From Enoplosus armatus (taxonomy: Eukaryota; Chordata; Actinopteri; Centrarchiformes; Enoplosidae), in contig NC_092192.1 in assembly GCF_043641665.1 (NCBI RefSeq), positions 20,256,978 through 20,320,977 on the forward strand: a stretch of DNA of 64,000 nt. Direction: 5' to 3'. Position 1 is the first letter of the stretch, and each line of letters opens with the position of its first letter. Positions 12,841-24,339 of this stretch are shown piece after piece. Both the position numbers and the translations under genes were made by a program. The notes under the pieces are model-generated. The model searched no databases. It was not told the DNA's origin and worked only from the letters and a program-made list of their open reading frames with translations.

Positions 12841-14159
12841 ACAAGCAATGACATTCACTTTCCACATATTTCATATTCAGCCAATCATTAAAGAAATATT
12901 TCAACACAATGGATTTATGTGACAGGTTGCTACACTGTTGTCACATCTTTGTACCCCTTAACTTTTCTTGTTTTAAGGTTTACACTAATCAGGTCAATTG
13001 CTGCTTATCAGTGATACCTAATATTATGATAACTAGTGATTGTCTCTCTCAAGACAAGTATTATTCTGTCCGTCTTGCTTTAGGTGATAATTATCTTGTG
13101 CATATCTGGCTTGCTGTAGCCTGCTGCTGCATATCATGTGGATTGCTGAGTTTCGATTTATCCCTCACAATTTACTAGATAGCGTATTCTCTGCAATGGT
13201 TGGAGGTGTTTTGTTTGGGAATGAGCACAGGTCTGCATTCAGGAGCCTGGAGTGTGCTTATATGGAATGACGTGGTCAAATGCCAAATATTAACTGTGTT
13301 CATACTCTGTGTTCACATAGAAAATCTGTTCCAGATTGTTGGCTGACTGAAATAAGGCTTCTCAGATCACAGCAGGAACTGTTATTTAGGTCACTAGGAT
13401 CCGCCACCCCCTACTTTTTCATGGAGAGGGACTATATAGGCTGTTGGATCACCTCCGTGTCCTTGAGATCGCACCAGAGAGAATTGCTAAATTAAAGATA
13501 AAAGGTCAAGGTTTTAACAGATGGGGAGGTATGTTCACCAGGTCAAGGGCAATGGTAATCAGATTAGTTTGTGAATCAGCTGTACATCATTCACAATCGG
13601 TTATATAATATGATAGTATAGTATATCACTGAATTAAAGGAGAGAAACATTGTTTTTAATGATATAACACGTATACAGTAACGATTGACTGCAATCCTGC
13701 GTGAGATTTTGCAGATCATTTGGCCTCAAATCTTGACATTGTTCTGAGCCTTTTTTATTTGGGTAATCAGACCTAATCTGCTTTATTGAATCTAAATACC
13801 ATTAAGAACTCACAAGAGTGCTATAATCCTTTTATTTTCTTGCATAATTAGTGAGCCTGATTGAGGAAAACATAAATCCAAAATAATGTAGACTCAGCAT
13901 GAAGAGGAGATATATTAATCACCAAATTAGAGTGATTTAATTAATACACTGTTCTGTTTGTTAGCTCAATGAGGCAGGCATACATTTAGGGTTCCCACAG
14001 ACCTTGAAAAGGATTGTAGTGTGAAGAAAAAATTCAATTTGACCTTTGAAGTTCTTCTTAAACTTTGAAAATCACAACCTTGAAAGTAAATGAGTTTTTA
14101 ATTGAAATTCCACTCTAAAAGTCATCAAGCTGCAGATTTGTACTGTGTGTAGATCAGGC
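12840..14159. other. Unassigned non-coding sequence
   Basis: AT-rich sequence with frequent TAATTA-type words (for example 13850-13945). No gene, tandem repeat or recognisable transposon. Confidence 0.6.
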
Positions 14160-14192
14160 TGTCTAAGGATCAGCAGTTCCTATCCTTAGACA
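14160..14192. other. Perfect 11-bp hairpin
   Basis: TGTCTAAGGAT at 14160-14170 is the exact reverse complement of ATCCTTAGACA at 14182-14192, leaving an 11-base loop. The pairing stops at both ends. The stem is too short for a normal microRNA precursor; it may be a relic of a palindromic insertion or a chance structure. Confidence 0.7.
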
Positions 14193-14551
14193 ACTCTTGG
14201 ATTAGATAAGCATTTTTAAAATGAATGATTTTACCAGGATTTCTTGACATAGGTTTTAAATGAAGCCTCACTGATGCCTCATTTTGTCAAATTATATCTT
14301 TTACCCCCAAACACTCTTCTGTAAAGTGACTTAACTATTAAGTGACAATATCAAATGATATCAACCACTTTACACTTGGAAATGTTACCATAGATACTGT
14401 CATACGGCATTTTCAATCAACTGAACAGAATTTGTTTAGGTTTTGGTATTACTGCGCTGTGAATACCATCTGTGCTCCTCTTAGAGGACCAAAATACAGT
14501 TTAACTACCCTGATTAGATGAAATAAGTCCAGATGTGTTTAGTCTCCTGCA

Positions 14552-15025
14552 CGCTAGTGGCTTTGCAGTGTTGGTCCGTCGGTCATCCTTTCAGTCGGTC
14601 CACCACTTTGGTCCGGACTGAAATATCTAAGCGAATAGTAGATTCATTTTCATCAAATTTAGTTTAGATTTTTTTGTACAGAGGATGAATTCTAATGACT
14701 TTGGTGATCCCCTGATTTTTCCTCTAGCGCCACCATGAGGTTGACATTTTATTTTTTTTGTGTGAAATGTCTTAACTACTACTGGACAGATTGTCATGAC
14801 ATTTTGTTCATTCATAATCCCCTCAGAATGAATGTTGGCAACTTTGGTGATCCCGTAGCTTGTCATCTAGCGGCATCATCAGATCAACATGTCAATGTGT
14901 CCAATACTTTTGTCTAGGACCAAATACCTGCACAACTATTGACTTTCCCATCAGCCTACGCTGCGCTACTTTTAAGTGCTAACTAGTTAATGTTAACATG
15001 GCAACCCACTAAACACTAACACCAT
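14552..15025 (+). mobile_element. GTTAGC-family MITE-like copy B
   Basis: The most complete 5-prime half among the copies. It shows CGCTAGTGGC near the start, GGTCCGTCGGTC, the ACTTTGGTCCGGACTGAAAT block, and then two related modules. The first holds CTTTGGTGATCCCCTG followed by CTAGCGCCACCATGAGG (14699-14738). The second holds CTTTGGTGATCCCG followed by CTAGCGGCATCATCAG (about 14841-14882), so the module is duplicated with a spacing of about 142 bases. Then follow CCAATACTTTTGTCT and a diverged core (GTTAACATGG). The 3-prime terminus is degraded. It is non-coding. Confidence 0.8.
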
Positions 15026-16640
15026 CTTCCTCGGGCGGCAGATTTGTGGTGCTGTGTGTTCATATTGTTCTGCACCATCCAGACAAAAACATGATTTCCT
15101 GGAAAAGCTGATTCTTCACTCGTTAAGCTGTTCATCATGCATCGCTGTGATTGGCACAGCTGTTTCAGAGCGATGATTTTGTTGTGCTTGCACGATTAAA
15201 ATCTTACGCAGTCAGCTGTCCCTGTACATGTGTAAAGCACCCTGAGTTTGTACCCACATCCCTAAAGTTTTCTATTGCTTTTTTTCGATGGGACTCATTA
15301 TTTACGGCCTCAATCCTCATTTCTTCTCTCCTAAATTCATGACTTCTACCTTGTGAGTAGCACTGAGTAAAAACCACCTTTAGTCTTGATCCTCCTTTTA
15401 CAAGTGACAAAATAAAACATTAGTCTACCATGCAACATTGTAAGACTGGGAGACGGCATCATTGAGTTTTCCTCTTTGACAAGAACCCCCAAGGGCCGTT
15501 GGTAGGGATCCATCTATTGAGAGCAAAGGGATCAGAGAGCTCCAGCTGGGCTAAGCAGCCCACCAGCTCCCCTGTGACAGGCAGCGTAATAGTAAAGCCA
15601 GTTAGCTCTCTTTCCAGACTGGATCCCCTGGTCCCACTGGGTTTGTTCCAGTGGGAGAGGATGGGAGGGAGAGTGAATGTAAGCAGGGGAATGAAGAATA
15701 AGGAGTAGAGTTTTCAGACTCACTGTAGACCAGACCTCCTCTCATCTTGGGGTCTGGAGAAATGTTTCTGATTATCAGGGAGTAGAGCTTACTCTCTCTG
15801 GGTTGCAGTGTGTGCTCGGTATGCATGGGAGGCTGTCGGCCCATTGAACTCGAGCTTACAGATGGCTGGCCCTGAGCTCACTGCTGGGTCCTGGAGCTCC
15901 CTTTAACTGTGGTAGTTAATGAGCGGTCCTGTTGCCCCTGGTAATGCTCTGACCCAAGAACAAAGTTGATGGTAATTGGTCGACTCTGGAGTGCTTGCGT
16001 GCAAAATAGGATTTGATTCATAAATTGCCCTTTTTGAAATCGACTAAACTGAAGTTTGTTTACAGAATTGCACAAATTAAGCCTAATGAATGTTTTCTTG
16101 CTTTTGAAACTAACTATATTTGTGAAATAGGTCCAGATGAAGGGTAGGCATAAAGCAAGTATCATTAGCTGTAATAAAAATATCCCATTCGCACTTAGCT
16201 TTTGCTGAGCTCTCAAAAATCCAATTCCCACAGCACAAATGAAATATTCAGAAATGCTTTCAACTCAATTAAGGGCAGCATGCAGCTGTATCCCATAAGG
16301 TTTTGGTAGCGTGATTCTTTGCAGAAGTCCTGCCATCGGCTCCACTGAAGAGAGCCATCCCACCTTGTTCTTGGCTCATTTTGACAGTAATACCTGTCAG
16401 CACCGGTGCCTGCCCGTCCTGTCTGTCATACAGGGTCGACTCTGACCACCGATAGGAGAGGATCTCTCCCTCTGCCAGGCATCGCAGAGAGAACCTCACT
16501 CTTATCCTCCAAAGGCTCATCAGATAAGAAGCGGGTAAAGGCACCAGAGTCTCTCCCCAGAGGGAAGGGATTTCAGTTTCTTTGTGCACTTTCTCCTCTG
16601 CTGTCTCTCTTTCCTTTTCTCATTCCTTTGTCTCTTTCCA
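15026..16640. other. Unassigned non-coding sequence
   Basis: Mostly balanced-composition sequence. Overlapping frames on both strands at 15500-16700 (up to 117 codons) show no family resemblance. The last 100 bases are unusually rich in pyrimidines and lead into the candidate splice acceptor at 16641. Confidence 0.55.
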
Positions 16641-16641
16641 G

Positions 16642-16773
16642 CTGGCTGGGGGAGAATCCTGTCCTCCCATGGGCCTATGATGGAAGGAAATCTCAGTAGT
16701 TCAGAGTATAAACAGGCGCTGTTAACATTTGAGACTGTGGGGGTTTGGAGCTTCAAGGAGTTCATTGTGTATG
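16642..16773 (+). other. Candidate internal exon, 132 nt
   Basis: A pyrimidine-rich stretch of more than 60 bases ends in TCTCTTTCCAG (AG at 16640-16641). A GTATGT donor lies at 16774-16779. Between them one frame (codons from 16644) is open for 43 codons; the other two contain stops. The length is a multiple of three, so the exon could be skipped without a frame change. The translation contains MMEGNLSSSEYKQALLTFE and matches no domain I know. Both splice sites are better than average, but a 64 kb window will contain such pairs by chance. There is no neighbouring exon to join it to. Confidence 0.2.
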
Positions 16774-16779
16774 GTATGT

Positions 16780-17885
16780 AAAGGAAATAGTTCCTAGCTA
16801 AACACTGCGTTCTCAACGTCCACTGATCAGGGTTCAGTGATATTATCGAGATCAAAAATAGTTGTGAAGCACTTAGTAGTTTGTATGTGCATCGGTGTAG
16901 TTAAGAGAGTCCCACGTGTGAGCTACTTTCCATTGGTACTGAATGCCTGGGGATTTGCTGAGCATGTGTTGGAGTGTTTGTTGGTGTGTTTTACAGCAGA
17001 AATGACAGAATCATACTGATACATCCTCTACAAGCGTTTACAAAGCCCGAGCATTTGGAGCTTTGACAGTCCTGCTGATTGCACAGCAACACTATGCGAG
17101 GATACCATGTTCCATATTTCAGTGTTTTTATGTTTCACTACCTTATGCAATTGCTCAAGAGAGTTACATCAGATCCCAGAGCTACTGGTACATGTGTCGT
17201 CCAAATTTGTCTGGTGATTTTTTTTTTTTTTCCAGACCATCTGTCAGCTTGGAAAGACAGCAAACTGGGAGAATTCGACCCCACTGGGACGTCACAGGGA
17301 GGAAGAGTAGCCCTGGAGTCTGCAACAGCAGTGGTGAAAGATGACTCACAGTGAGAAAATGTTGAACTAGGCAACAGCATGGTGATAACAAATGGGATGA
17401 ACACAGACCAGGAAACTAGCTGAAGGAGGGGGGGGGGCAAGAAGACCCATGTCCTCTCCTGGTAACCAGAGAATTAAACTGTATTTAAAGAGTACCTTTA
17501 ACAAAGATTTACGGAGAGAACAGATGTCAGACGAGACAAAAAGGTGGAGCTGAGAGTAAGTTGTAGGCAGTGTTGAATAAGTTGGCCTCAAGTCTGGATG
17601 TGGAGTGTTTGATTTAGGGTAGGTGCCCTGTACTTTTGAATAAATGGAGTGACAAAGTCCTGCTTCCTCCGAGGGGAAAGTACAGGAGAACCTTTGGAGG
17701 ATATCAGTACCCCTGTTAAGTCAGAGCACACACACTGAAATACAAGAGGGTAGAAATACAATCCTAGACTTGTGCTTCGGCTGAAACTGGAATTATATCA
17801 ACAACAAGTTAAAGCAGGCATTATCAGCATTTTACAGGTGTCAGCTAAGGATAAACTTGTTAAAATGTACTGTGGATATATCATG
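16780..17885. other. Non-coding sequence with T and G runs
   Basis: Contains a T run of about 13-14 bases near 17219 and a G run of about 10 near 17429. Frames of up to 100 codons around these runs reflect the runs and are not conserved proteins. Confidence 0.55.
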
Positions 17886-17922
17886 TACAGTGGGGTCCAA
17901 AAGTCTGAGACCACATTGAAAA
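17886..17922 (+). mobile_element. Solo Tc1-type terminal repeat
   Basis: TACAGTGGGGTCCAAAAGTC and the following TGAGACCACATTGAAAA are the terminal inverted repeat wording of a fish Tc1/mariner element, starting at a TA as expected for TA-target insertion. The matching opposite terminus and any transposase sequence are absent within several kilobases. This is an end fragment or the edge of a heavily decayed copy. Confidence 0.65.
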
Positions 17923-20900
17923 CTTTCAGATATTTTCACGTAAACCTGGAAATAATCACAAGGTTGTCAGTGTGGTAGCAGACAGGACAACCAGCAACTC
18001 AAAAGAAGAGGATACTGCAGCTGTCAAAAGCAGGTATACTGGATTTCTGCAGCTGCTTAGAATAGATGGGTACAATTTCAAACCAAATCCATTTTGTCAC
18101 ACGTCAGAAAAGACATTTTTATTGTTGGACTACCAAAATGTGTTTTGAACATTGCAAGTGTATTTAGTTGAGCTTTTTTCTGTTTCTCTAGAAAGCCAAA
18201 CATTGTCAAAAACCAAGAAAACCAGATACTATTTGAAACAACACAGTTTATACCAATTTCTGGCACGGTGTAGAGTCTCTCTTTTAACATTAGCTTTGCT
18301 TTCACTGTGATGGTAATCATTAAGTGATTAAAAAGTGTGGGTCAGGAAATGCTGCAGGGTGGGCTTTGCTTTTCATCAATTAGGTTGCACATGGATGAAA
18401 AGTACAGACTGAAATTAGCAAAGGCAAGATGATTTGCCAAAGGTTAGGGCAAGACAGTGAGAAATAGTATAGTATTGAACTATAAGTAAAGGAAAAGAAA
18501 AAAATAATACTTGCAGGTCACAAGACTCTTGACAGCAGTTGTGTCACCCTAGTCCACAAAGACCCAGCATGTACATAAAGTCTCATTTTGTAGGCCCGAG
18601 CTTGAGAGAGTCAAAACAGATGAGTGGCCAACTAAAGCAGGACGTGAGACTTGGTGTCAGAGCAACCTGGGAGTCCCTCCTCCATCTGTTCAGATCAGTC
18701 TCATTAAGTCGAACAAGCGGCCCACTGCTCCTCCACTCAGCGCGCTCCCTCTATCTCGTAGCCTACTGCTGTCCCGGGGCAATGATTACATGAAGCCTAA
18801 CCTTGTAGAAAATGACATTAGAGAATGCAAAACTATGGTAATGGCTCGGCCGCACGGTCCACTGGCTGTCAGTTAACCCTGGCCCTTATGAAAGCAAATG
18901 CTTACGTGTGCATTTAATGGTAGTGACTTCATGTTTTTTTTTTTACAACTTTTACTTCTTTATCGGTTGATTATGCATGAATTGTTTTGCCAAATACGTT
19001 TTTATTGATACCTACAGTAATTGCTGGCAGGATTATGTTTTTTCTGGGGAAGGAGTTGTTCAGAGGCTCACAGAGCACTAGAGCGCTGGACCTTGACAAC
19101 GGAGTCTAGGGTAGGCATCCTAAGTACTGCACAAAGAACACAATCTTTCTCTTCCTCATCAAAGTGCTTTGAGTGCCTAAATATAACCATGAAAAATGTT
19201 ATGCCTTTGTTTCTACAAGCGGATATTATTTAGCAAGAGTGGATATTGTAGGAAAAACAAATGCAGTGTGGTGTCAGTGAACGTATTTCAGTTAATTAGT
19301 TTCTGTATGAACATTTTTGGAAAGATATCCTTCATTAAAAACGTTGCCTCAATATGATGAATGTATTTAGTGTATAAATGTTATTTCTAGTTGACATGGT
19401 TGGATGTGGTTATGGAGCAAAAACAAGTTGTATGAAAGATGGAGCTCTTCACAGAGCATGAAAGCAGGGCATCTGAGTGTAGGAACAGATGTTTGATTAA
19501 AGACAAAGTCAGGCATCGGATCAGGCTGTCTGTGTATGATGAAGAGAGGGTTTGCAGAGGTCAGCTGCTGGCAGTGATGTGGATGACGTGACTCCTCTGG
19601 GAATCCTTAGTGAACTCTGAATAACAGCAGAGGAGATGTGGAGAAGAGTGATATGATGTGATTGCACCATGAGTTTGTTTTTTACATGATGTTTTTTTGT
19701 AAGCCCTCCTCCTCAAGGACATTCCAGCCCAACGTGTCTCCACCCTGCTGCACTTTTTGGAGAGCTTGGTGCTTGGAGATCATTGAAAGTGAATGCAGTG
19801 TGTTGCAGGAATGGCAATGAGTAAAGCTGCCTTTCTTCACAGCAGAGGGCAGAGTCAGTGGAACTATTCTGAGCTCAGGTGATTTCTTCGTTCTGCATCT
19901 CAGTGGGGGGGTGAGAGTGAAGGGTGGACTGTTTCAGAATACTCAAACATCAAGAATAGTCAAAGGTTGGTCACTTACAGTCTTGCTCCTGAAGTTTGAA
20001 AACAAGCAATAATACAGCACTTGAGGACATTTGGTTGTTTTTAATAGACATAGTGCAGAGCTGGAGAGTACATGTTTGGGTTATGGTTTCATAATGAAAC
20101 CCGTTGAGAGACATCACTACAGATGCTCACTATAGGTTTCATATGAAGATATTTTTACCTTTTCAAAGGAATACACTGCTTAACAAGTGAAACATTACTT
20201 CTAGCATTTAGTGACAGCATGAGTGCTTAATGTGGCTTTGACACCTGCAGGTAGCATAGAGCTATAACTAATGAAGCAGTTGGAAGGTGGGTTTGGTTGT
20301 AATGCCTGTAGACACTGGACTTCTCCCCTTCCTCACAGTATGAAGTCCAGACCCTTACAGCTTTTGTGAGCAGTGGTCGGGATGTGCATCATGCCTGAAG
20401 GTCAAAGAGAACTGAAGTTCTAAAGTCTAGAGATGTGTACATACACAGTATCTGACCAAAGGTCCATTCGATTTCCAAATGTCTACATTCCCTCAGTGTA
20501 AATGTTGCCCCTAAAGCTGTGAATACAATACGTTCTCTCAACTTTAGAATCAATCAATCAATCAATCGTCAGAGACTCATCTGTTAAATGATTTTTCTAA
20601 TACTGCTCAAACGTTTATTATTTACAGGAGTATCTGACTCTTGGTGGTGTCTTTTGTTATTATTATTTAGGCTGCAGATTTGGAAGTGTGTGACTTGTTC
20701 AACCTCTGCAGAGTTCAAACAAGTGTCTCTCTTACTGTATGTGGTGTGGAAGAGCCACTGTGGATATTGTTGGATGTATGGTCTTGGCCAAAGATTGATT
20801 ATTAATTGCCATGGATCTTCGCACTTTGTCCCTGAATGAGCAGGCTGACGTGGAGTAGTTCAGTGGAACTGTTTTGCTGTGTTCTTATGGCCAGTGCGTA

Positions 20901-20980
20901 TTATGGGAACACCACCTGCACACTTTAGGGCAACTGCAGCCACCCTTCTGTCCCCTGCCTCGCACTTTGTTCTCTGTTGT
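17923..20980. other. Unassigned non-coding sequence
   Basis: No gene recognised. It holds short T runs (about 18936) and five AATC units at about 20548-20567. Frames of up to 84 codons are random in composition. Confidence 0.55.
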
Positions 20981-20984
20981 GTCT

Positions 20985-22060
20985 GCGGTAGAGCAATTTT
21001 CTAATCAAGGTTTAATTAGAGAGGGGAAGCTCAGTGTCTCCCCTCTTAATGATCAACAAAGCAGCTAAATTGTCAAGCCTGTGGAGTCTCTAATGGGAAA
21101 AGTTGAGGGGCCCTGGGTGGCAATGGAGCCAATGAAGCGACAGCATTGAAAGGAGGATCATGAATCTTCACTCTGAAGCAATTACAAAAGCTGCCGCAAG
21201 GACATTCTCCAACCATTCGTTATTTCATTTGGCTTTGTGGTAGACTGTTTTCACAGGCGCTCAAACCTCCTTGAAATGTGAAGTGGAAAATTCAGAGAGG
21301 TTACAGATAGAAGGAAAAGGACTCGACGATCACTTAATTTTTGCTCGAGGAGCCACATGAAACAATGTGACAGATGTGGCTGGAGTGGGGCTAATATCCG
21401 CTGAATGCCATTGCACTTTGGGTAATGCAAAGTAGCTTGACATTTAAGGAGCAGAGGCTGCGTGTAATTGGAGCTGTGGCCTTTCGGTGGCTACTCTCCT
21501 CCCAGTCTGTCAGGACAAAGCCAACAGGGCACCTCTGTGTGAAAAATACTGAGCCCACTAAATGAACAACTGAGAGCCAAGTCAGGGCAAATTGGTCACA
21601 TCCACTACCTGTTTTTTAATGAAAGGGGAAGCAGGAGACACTGCTGCTCAACGGTGGAGAACAATTAACGTTGACGGTTCTATTTTAAGTAAGGTACACG
21701 ATTTAAACATATCCTTTCTGGTAATGGGGAATCAGTGAAGTTCATGGAGCTTTTAAAGAATTATAGCCAGGCCGTGGAGCAACAACTCATTTCTGATGGT
21801 TAACCCTGCCAAAGACCTCTGTCATAAGTCTGGACTTAGCTCCGTCCTGTTTAATTTGTCACCCCAAAAAGTCAGAAAAAATGTAATTCCAATGGCATCA
21901 TAAAAGGGCAATAAACTGGCATTTAACAGCATATTCATATGTGATCCTGCTCGTAAAATGATGTAGATTAATTGCCCCTCCCTCTAAGATGAAAGGGCAA
22001 GGGGCAAGAGAGGATTTACTGCCTTAATGGCCAAAGTGACATAACGCTGACTGTCTGCAG
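20985..22060. promoter_or_regulatory. CNE-like block (candidate enhancer region)
   Basis: Repeat-free, even-composition sequence with clustered homeodomain-type cores (TTTAATTAGAG at about 21009, TTAATGATC near 21046) and CAATTACA near 21179. No frame is coding. This texture is typical of vertebrate conserved non-coding elements, but conservation cannot be judged from one sequence. The call is an inference from composition only. Confidence 0.25.
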
Positions 22061-22167
22061 GCTACCACTGCCTGCATGTCACCGCTGAGAAGATGTACCA
22101 AAGCCAAGTGAGCAAATCAAGGACAAGGATTACGATGATAGCTAAAGTAATCATTTTGCAGATGACA

Positions 22168-22172
<5 letters not shown>

Positions 22173-22216
<44 letters not shown>
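22173..22216. repeat. (CA)22 microsatellite
   Basis: Twenty-two perfect CA units. Confidence 0.97.
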
Positions 22217-22219
<3 letters not shown>

Positions 22220-23517
22220 TCCAAGCCAGCCGAGGCCAGTGGTCCATTAACCCATTTTGCAGTTCCTTATCATTGATCTCCTATGAAATTGTTTCACTCA
22301 ATTAGATGTTGTAATTGCAACACAGACACAGACTGAAACATTTTTAAAGCCATATTTGTAATGCCAGCATAATCGGTTTTCTCTATTTTCTTGGTCAATT
22401 ATAGCTGAACTAATCTGACTAACTGAATTAATCGCAGCTAAAAAGTTTATGGAATTATGATTGTGGAGTATCTATAGAAACTACTTTTCATGTGATGATA
22501 AGGCAAAATCTAATGTTGTGATTTGAAGTTGAAACATCAGCGTGTAGCTGCTAATAAGCCTTTCATTTACCATAAAAAAAACTTTGATTATGCTATGCAA
22601 AGAGTCTTGACCAGAACATCTGCAAAATATATACAATACACTTACTTGACCTCTTGGAATTGAAACCTGCAGATAAAGAGCTATATGCCGTATGTTTATG
22701 TTTTCTTCAGAATGTTGTTTTCGTAGCTCAACATCTGCAGAGAAAACAGTGGAGGCCTTGTACCATATAAATAATTTAAAGTGTGAAATCCATTGCCTGC
22801 ATGGCTCTTCATCAGAAAGCTTCAGCTCCCGTGGATGCACAGGAGCAGCTCTGCTCACTGATGCTGTATGAAAGCGCTGTGTAAAATACACAGTCATTTC
22901 CTCCGACTGTCTGGGTTGAGGGTTGTTTGAGTCCATGACCCTGTAATCCCCCCCCCTTGGAGCAGCCCACCCAATTACACTTTTACAGACTGCTCCAGAC
23001 TCCCGTTGCTTGGCTCAATTCTTCTCAATTTCCCCCGTCTGTCATATGAATTGAGATCTTGCACAGATGGCCCCATTGTGGCAGTCAAAATGATATATTA
23101 TATTCAACGAGTGTCATATCAAATTACCTGCAAGGAAACAGCTCATGTAGCATGCCAATGAAACGTTGACTGTGCCCACAGGCTGTCACTGCAATGAGTC
23201 CAAAGGGAAGCTGGTAGGAGGACAGAAGAACTCTGAGGATCATGATGTTCTTTGTATAGACTGTAGTAATCACTCTTCTGTGGAGCCCTCACATTGCTAC
23301 ACCTGCTCACTATCAAATCAAATTGCTGCTGGCTAATAAATTAAAGCAACAGGGGGTGCCCCCCCCCCCCGCGACCAAATCAATAGTGTCCCCTCTTGGC
23401 TGACAGCTTAATCGCCTGTACTGCCTGACCCAACAAAATAAAAGCCCATTGTGCTGGTCCAGCACTTTTTCTCCCCTCTCTCCCACTCTGACCTTGCTAA
23501 AGCCAATAAACTGCATT
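22217..23517. other. Non-coding sequence with a 151-codon minus-strand open frame
   Basis: The minus-strand frame at 22481-22936 (151 codons) is one of the longest in the window. Its translation has no domain, signal peptide or repeat that I can name, and the plus-strand sequence reads like ordinary AT-rich intergenic DNA. C runs occur near 22948 and 23359. I do not call a gene. Confidence 0.5.
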
Positions 23518-23555
23518 TCTCCTCCTCCTCCTCCTCCTCCTCCTCCTCCTCCTCA
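23518..23555. repeat. (TCC)12 trinucleotide repeat
   Basis: About twelve TCC/CTC units. The poly-Ser and poly-Pro frames crossing it are products of the repeat. Confidence 0.95.
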
Positions 23556-23639
23556 CTCTACCCAAGTGGTGTCTCATTCAGAGGACGGAGACCAGATAAA
23601 ACATGTAATAAGTGTGTCCGTCCTCTCTATCGATGGTAG

Positions 23640-23960
23640 TGCCGATCCAAAGTAGGTATTAATAAAGAATGGGTGCTTGACTGAGGCAGGGCAATGATTT
23701 AGCTTGATACAGTTATCGATAAGAAATTCAATGGAGGCTGTTGTCAGTAAGAATCAGGCCCAATATTGGTCCGTTGTCTGCCTAAGGTCCTCTGGCACGC
23801 TTTGGCTGATAGCAAGACAGAAAGTGACCCCAGCGCAAAATCGATGCGGCCGCTGTATTCTGAGAGCAAAGCGTTTTTTTCACTTGACTGCCTTTTTGGA
23901 AAACACAATCCAATCTGGCTTTATTGGTTTCACAGAAAGTGTTAAGTGATTGCCGCTGAT
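23640..23960. promoter_or_regulatory. CNE-like block (candidate enhancer)
   Basis: Repeat-free sequence with several factor-site-like words: TTATCGATAAG (23713), CCAATATTGG (23760), AAAATCGATGCGG (23836) and TTTATTGGTTTCACAG (23919). The two ATCGAT words and CCAATATTGG are short palindromes. No coding frame is convincing. Enhancer function is an inference without conservation data. Confidence 0.22.
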
Positions 23961-24252
23961 CTGGTTTGTTGGTTAATGGAGCGCAAAACTTCAAGTTAAA
24001 GCTGAAATCTATAACTATCTCCATTTCCAAACTACAGTTAAGATGACGTACAGTACACAGACATACTGTATACATGCAAGTATAAAGTATAGTGTTTTTG
24101 TTTCTCCTCGTTGTCGTTGGTATGCCATGAAAATGAATCGACTCGTCAGGTAACATGACAGATTTATTGCAATCTGCGTCTCTTAAGTTTTAGTTCACAA
24201 GCGCACACCAGCACCACCACCCACTGTACGAGGAGCGTGTCACTTCACTCAA

Positions 24253-24336
24253 GATGAAAACATCAGATCTGTGTGGACTGATGAAGAGACTGTAACCTTC
24301 CTCAAATGAATACATGAAACAAACAGATATGCCACA
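24253..24336 (+). mobile_element. Repeat relic with Myb/SANT-like fragment, copy 2
   Basis: This segment closely matches 11798-11880. The frame from 24265 reads RSVWTDEETVTFLK and then meets TGA where copy 1 has TTA, so the reading frame is broken. W-T-D-E-E-T is a better match to the start of a Myb/SANT-like domain than copy 1. The element may extend to about 24570 through a GCGCCCTCTTCTTCTGC-containing part that I associate with dispersed fish repeats, but copy 1 does not share that part. Confidence 0.5.
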
Positions 24337-24339
24337 TTT

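Noticed and set aside
22481..22936. 151-codon minus-strand open frame
   Set aside because: Composition looks random, no family resemblance, no promoter or splice support.
23449..23655. Poly-Pro and poly-Ser frames
   Set aside because: Translation of the (TCC)12 repeat.
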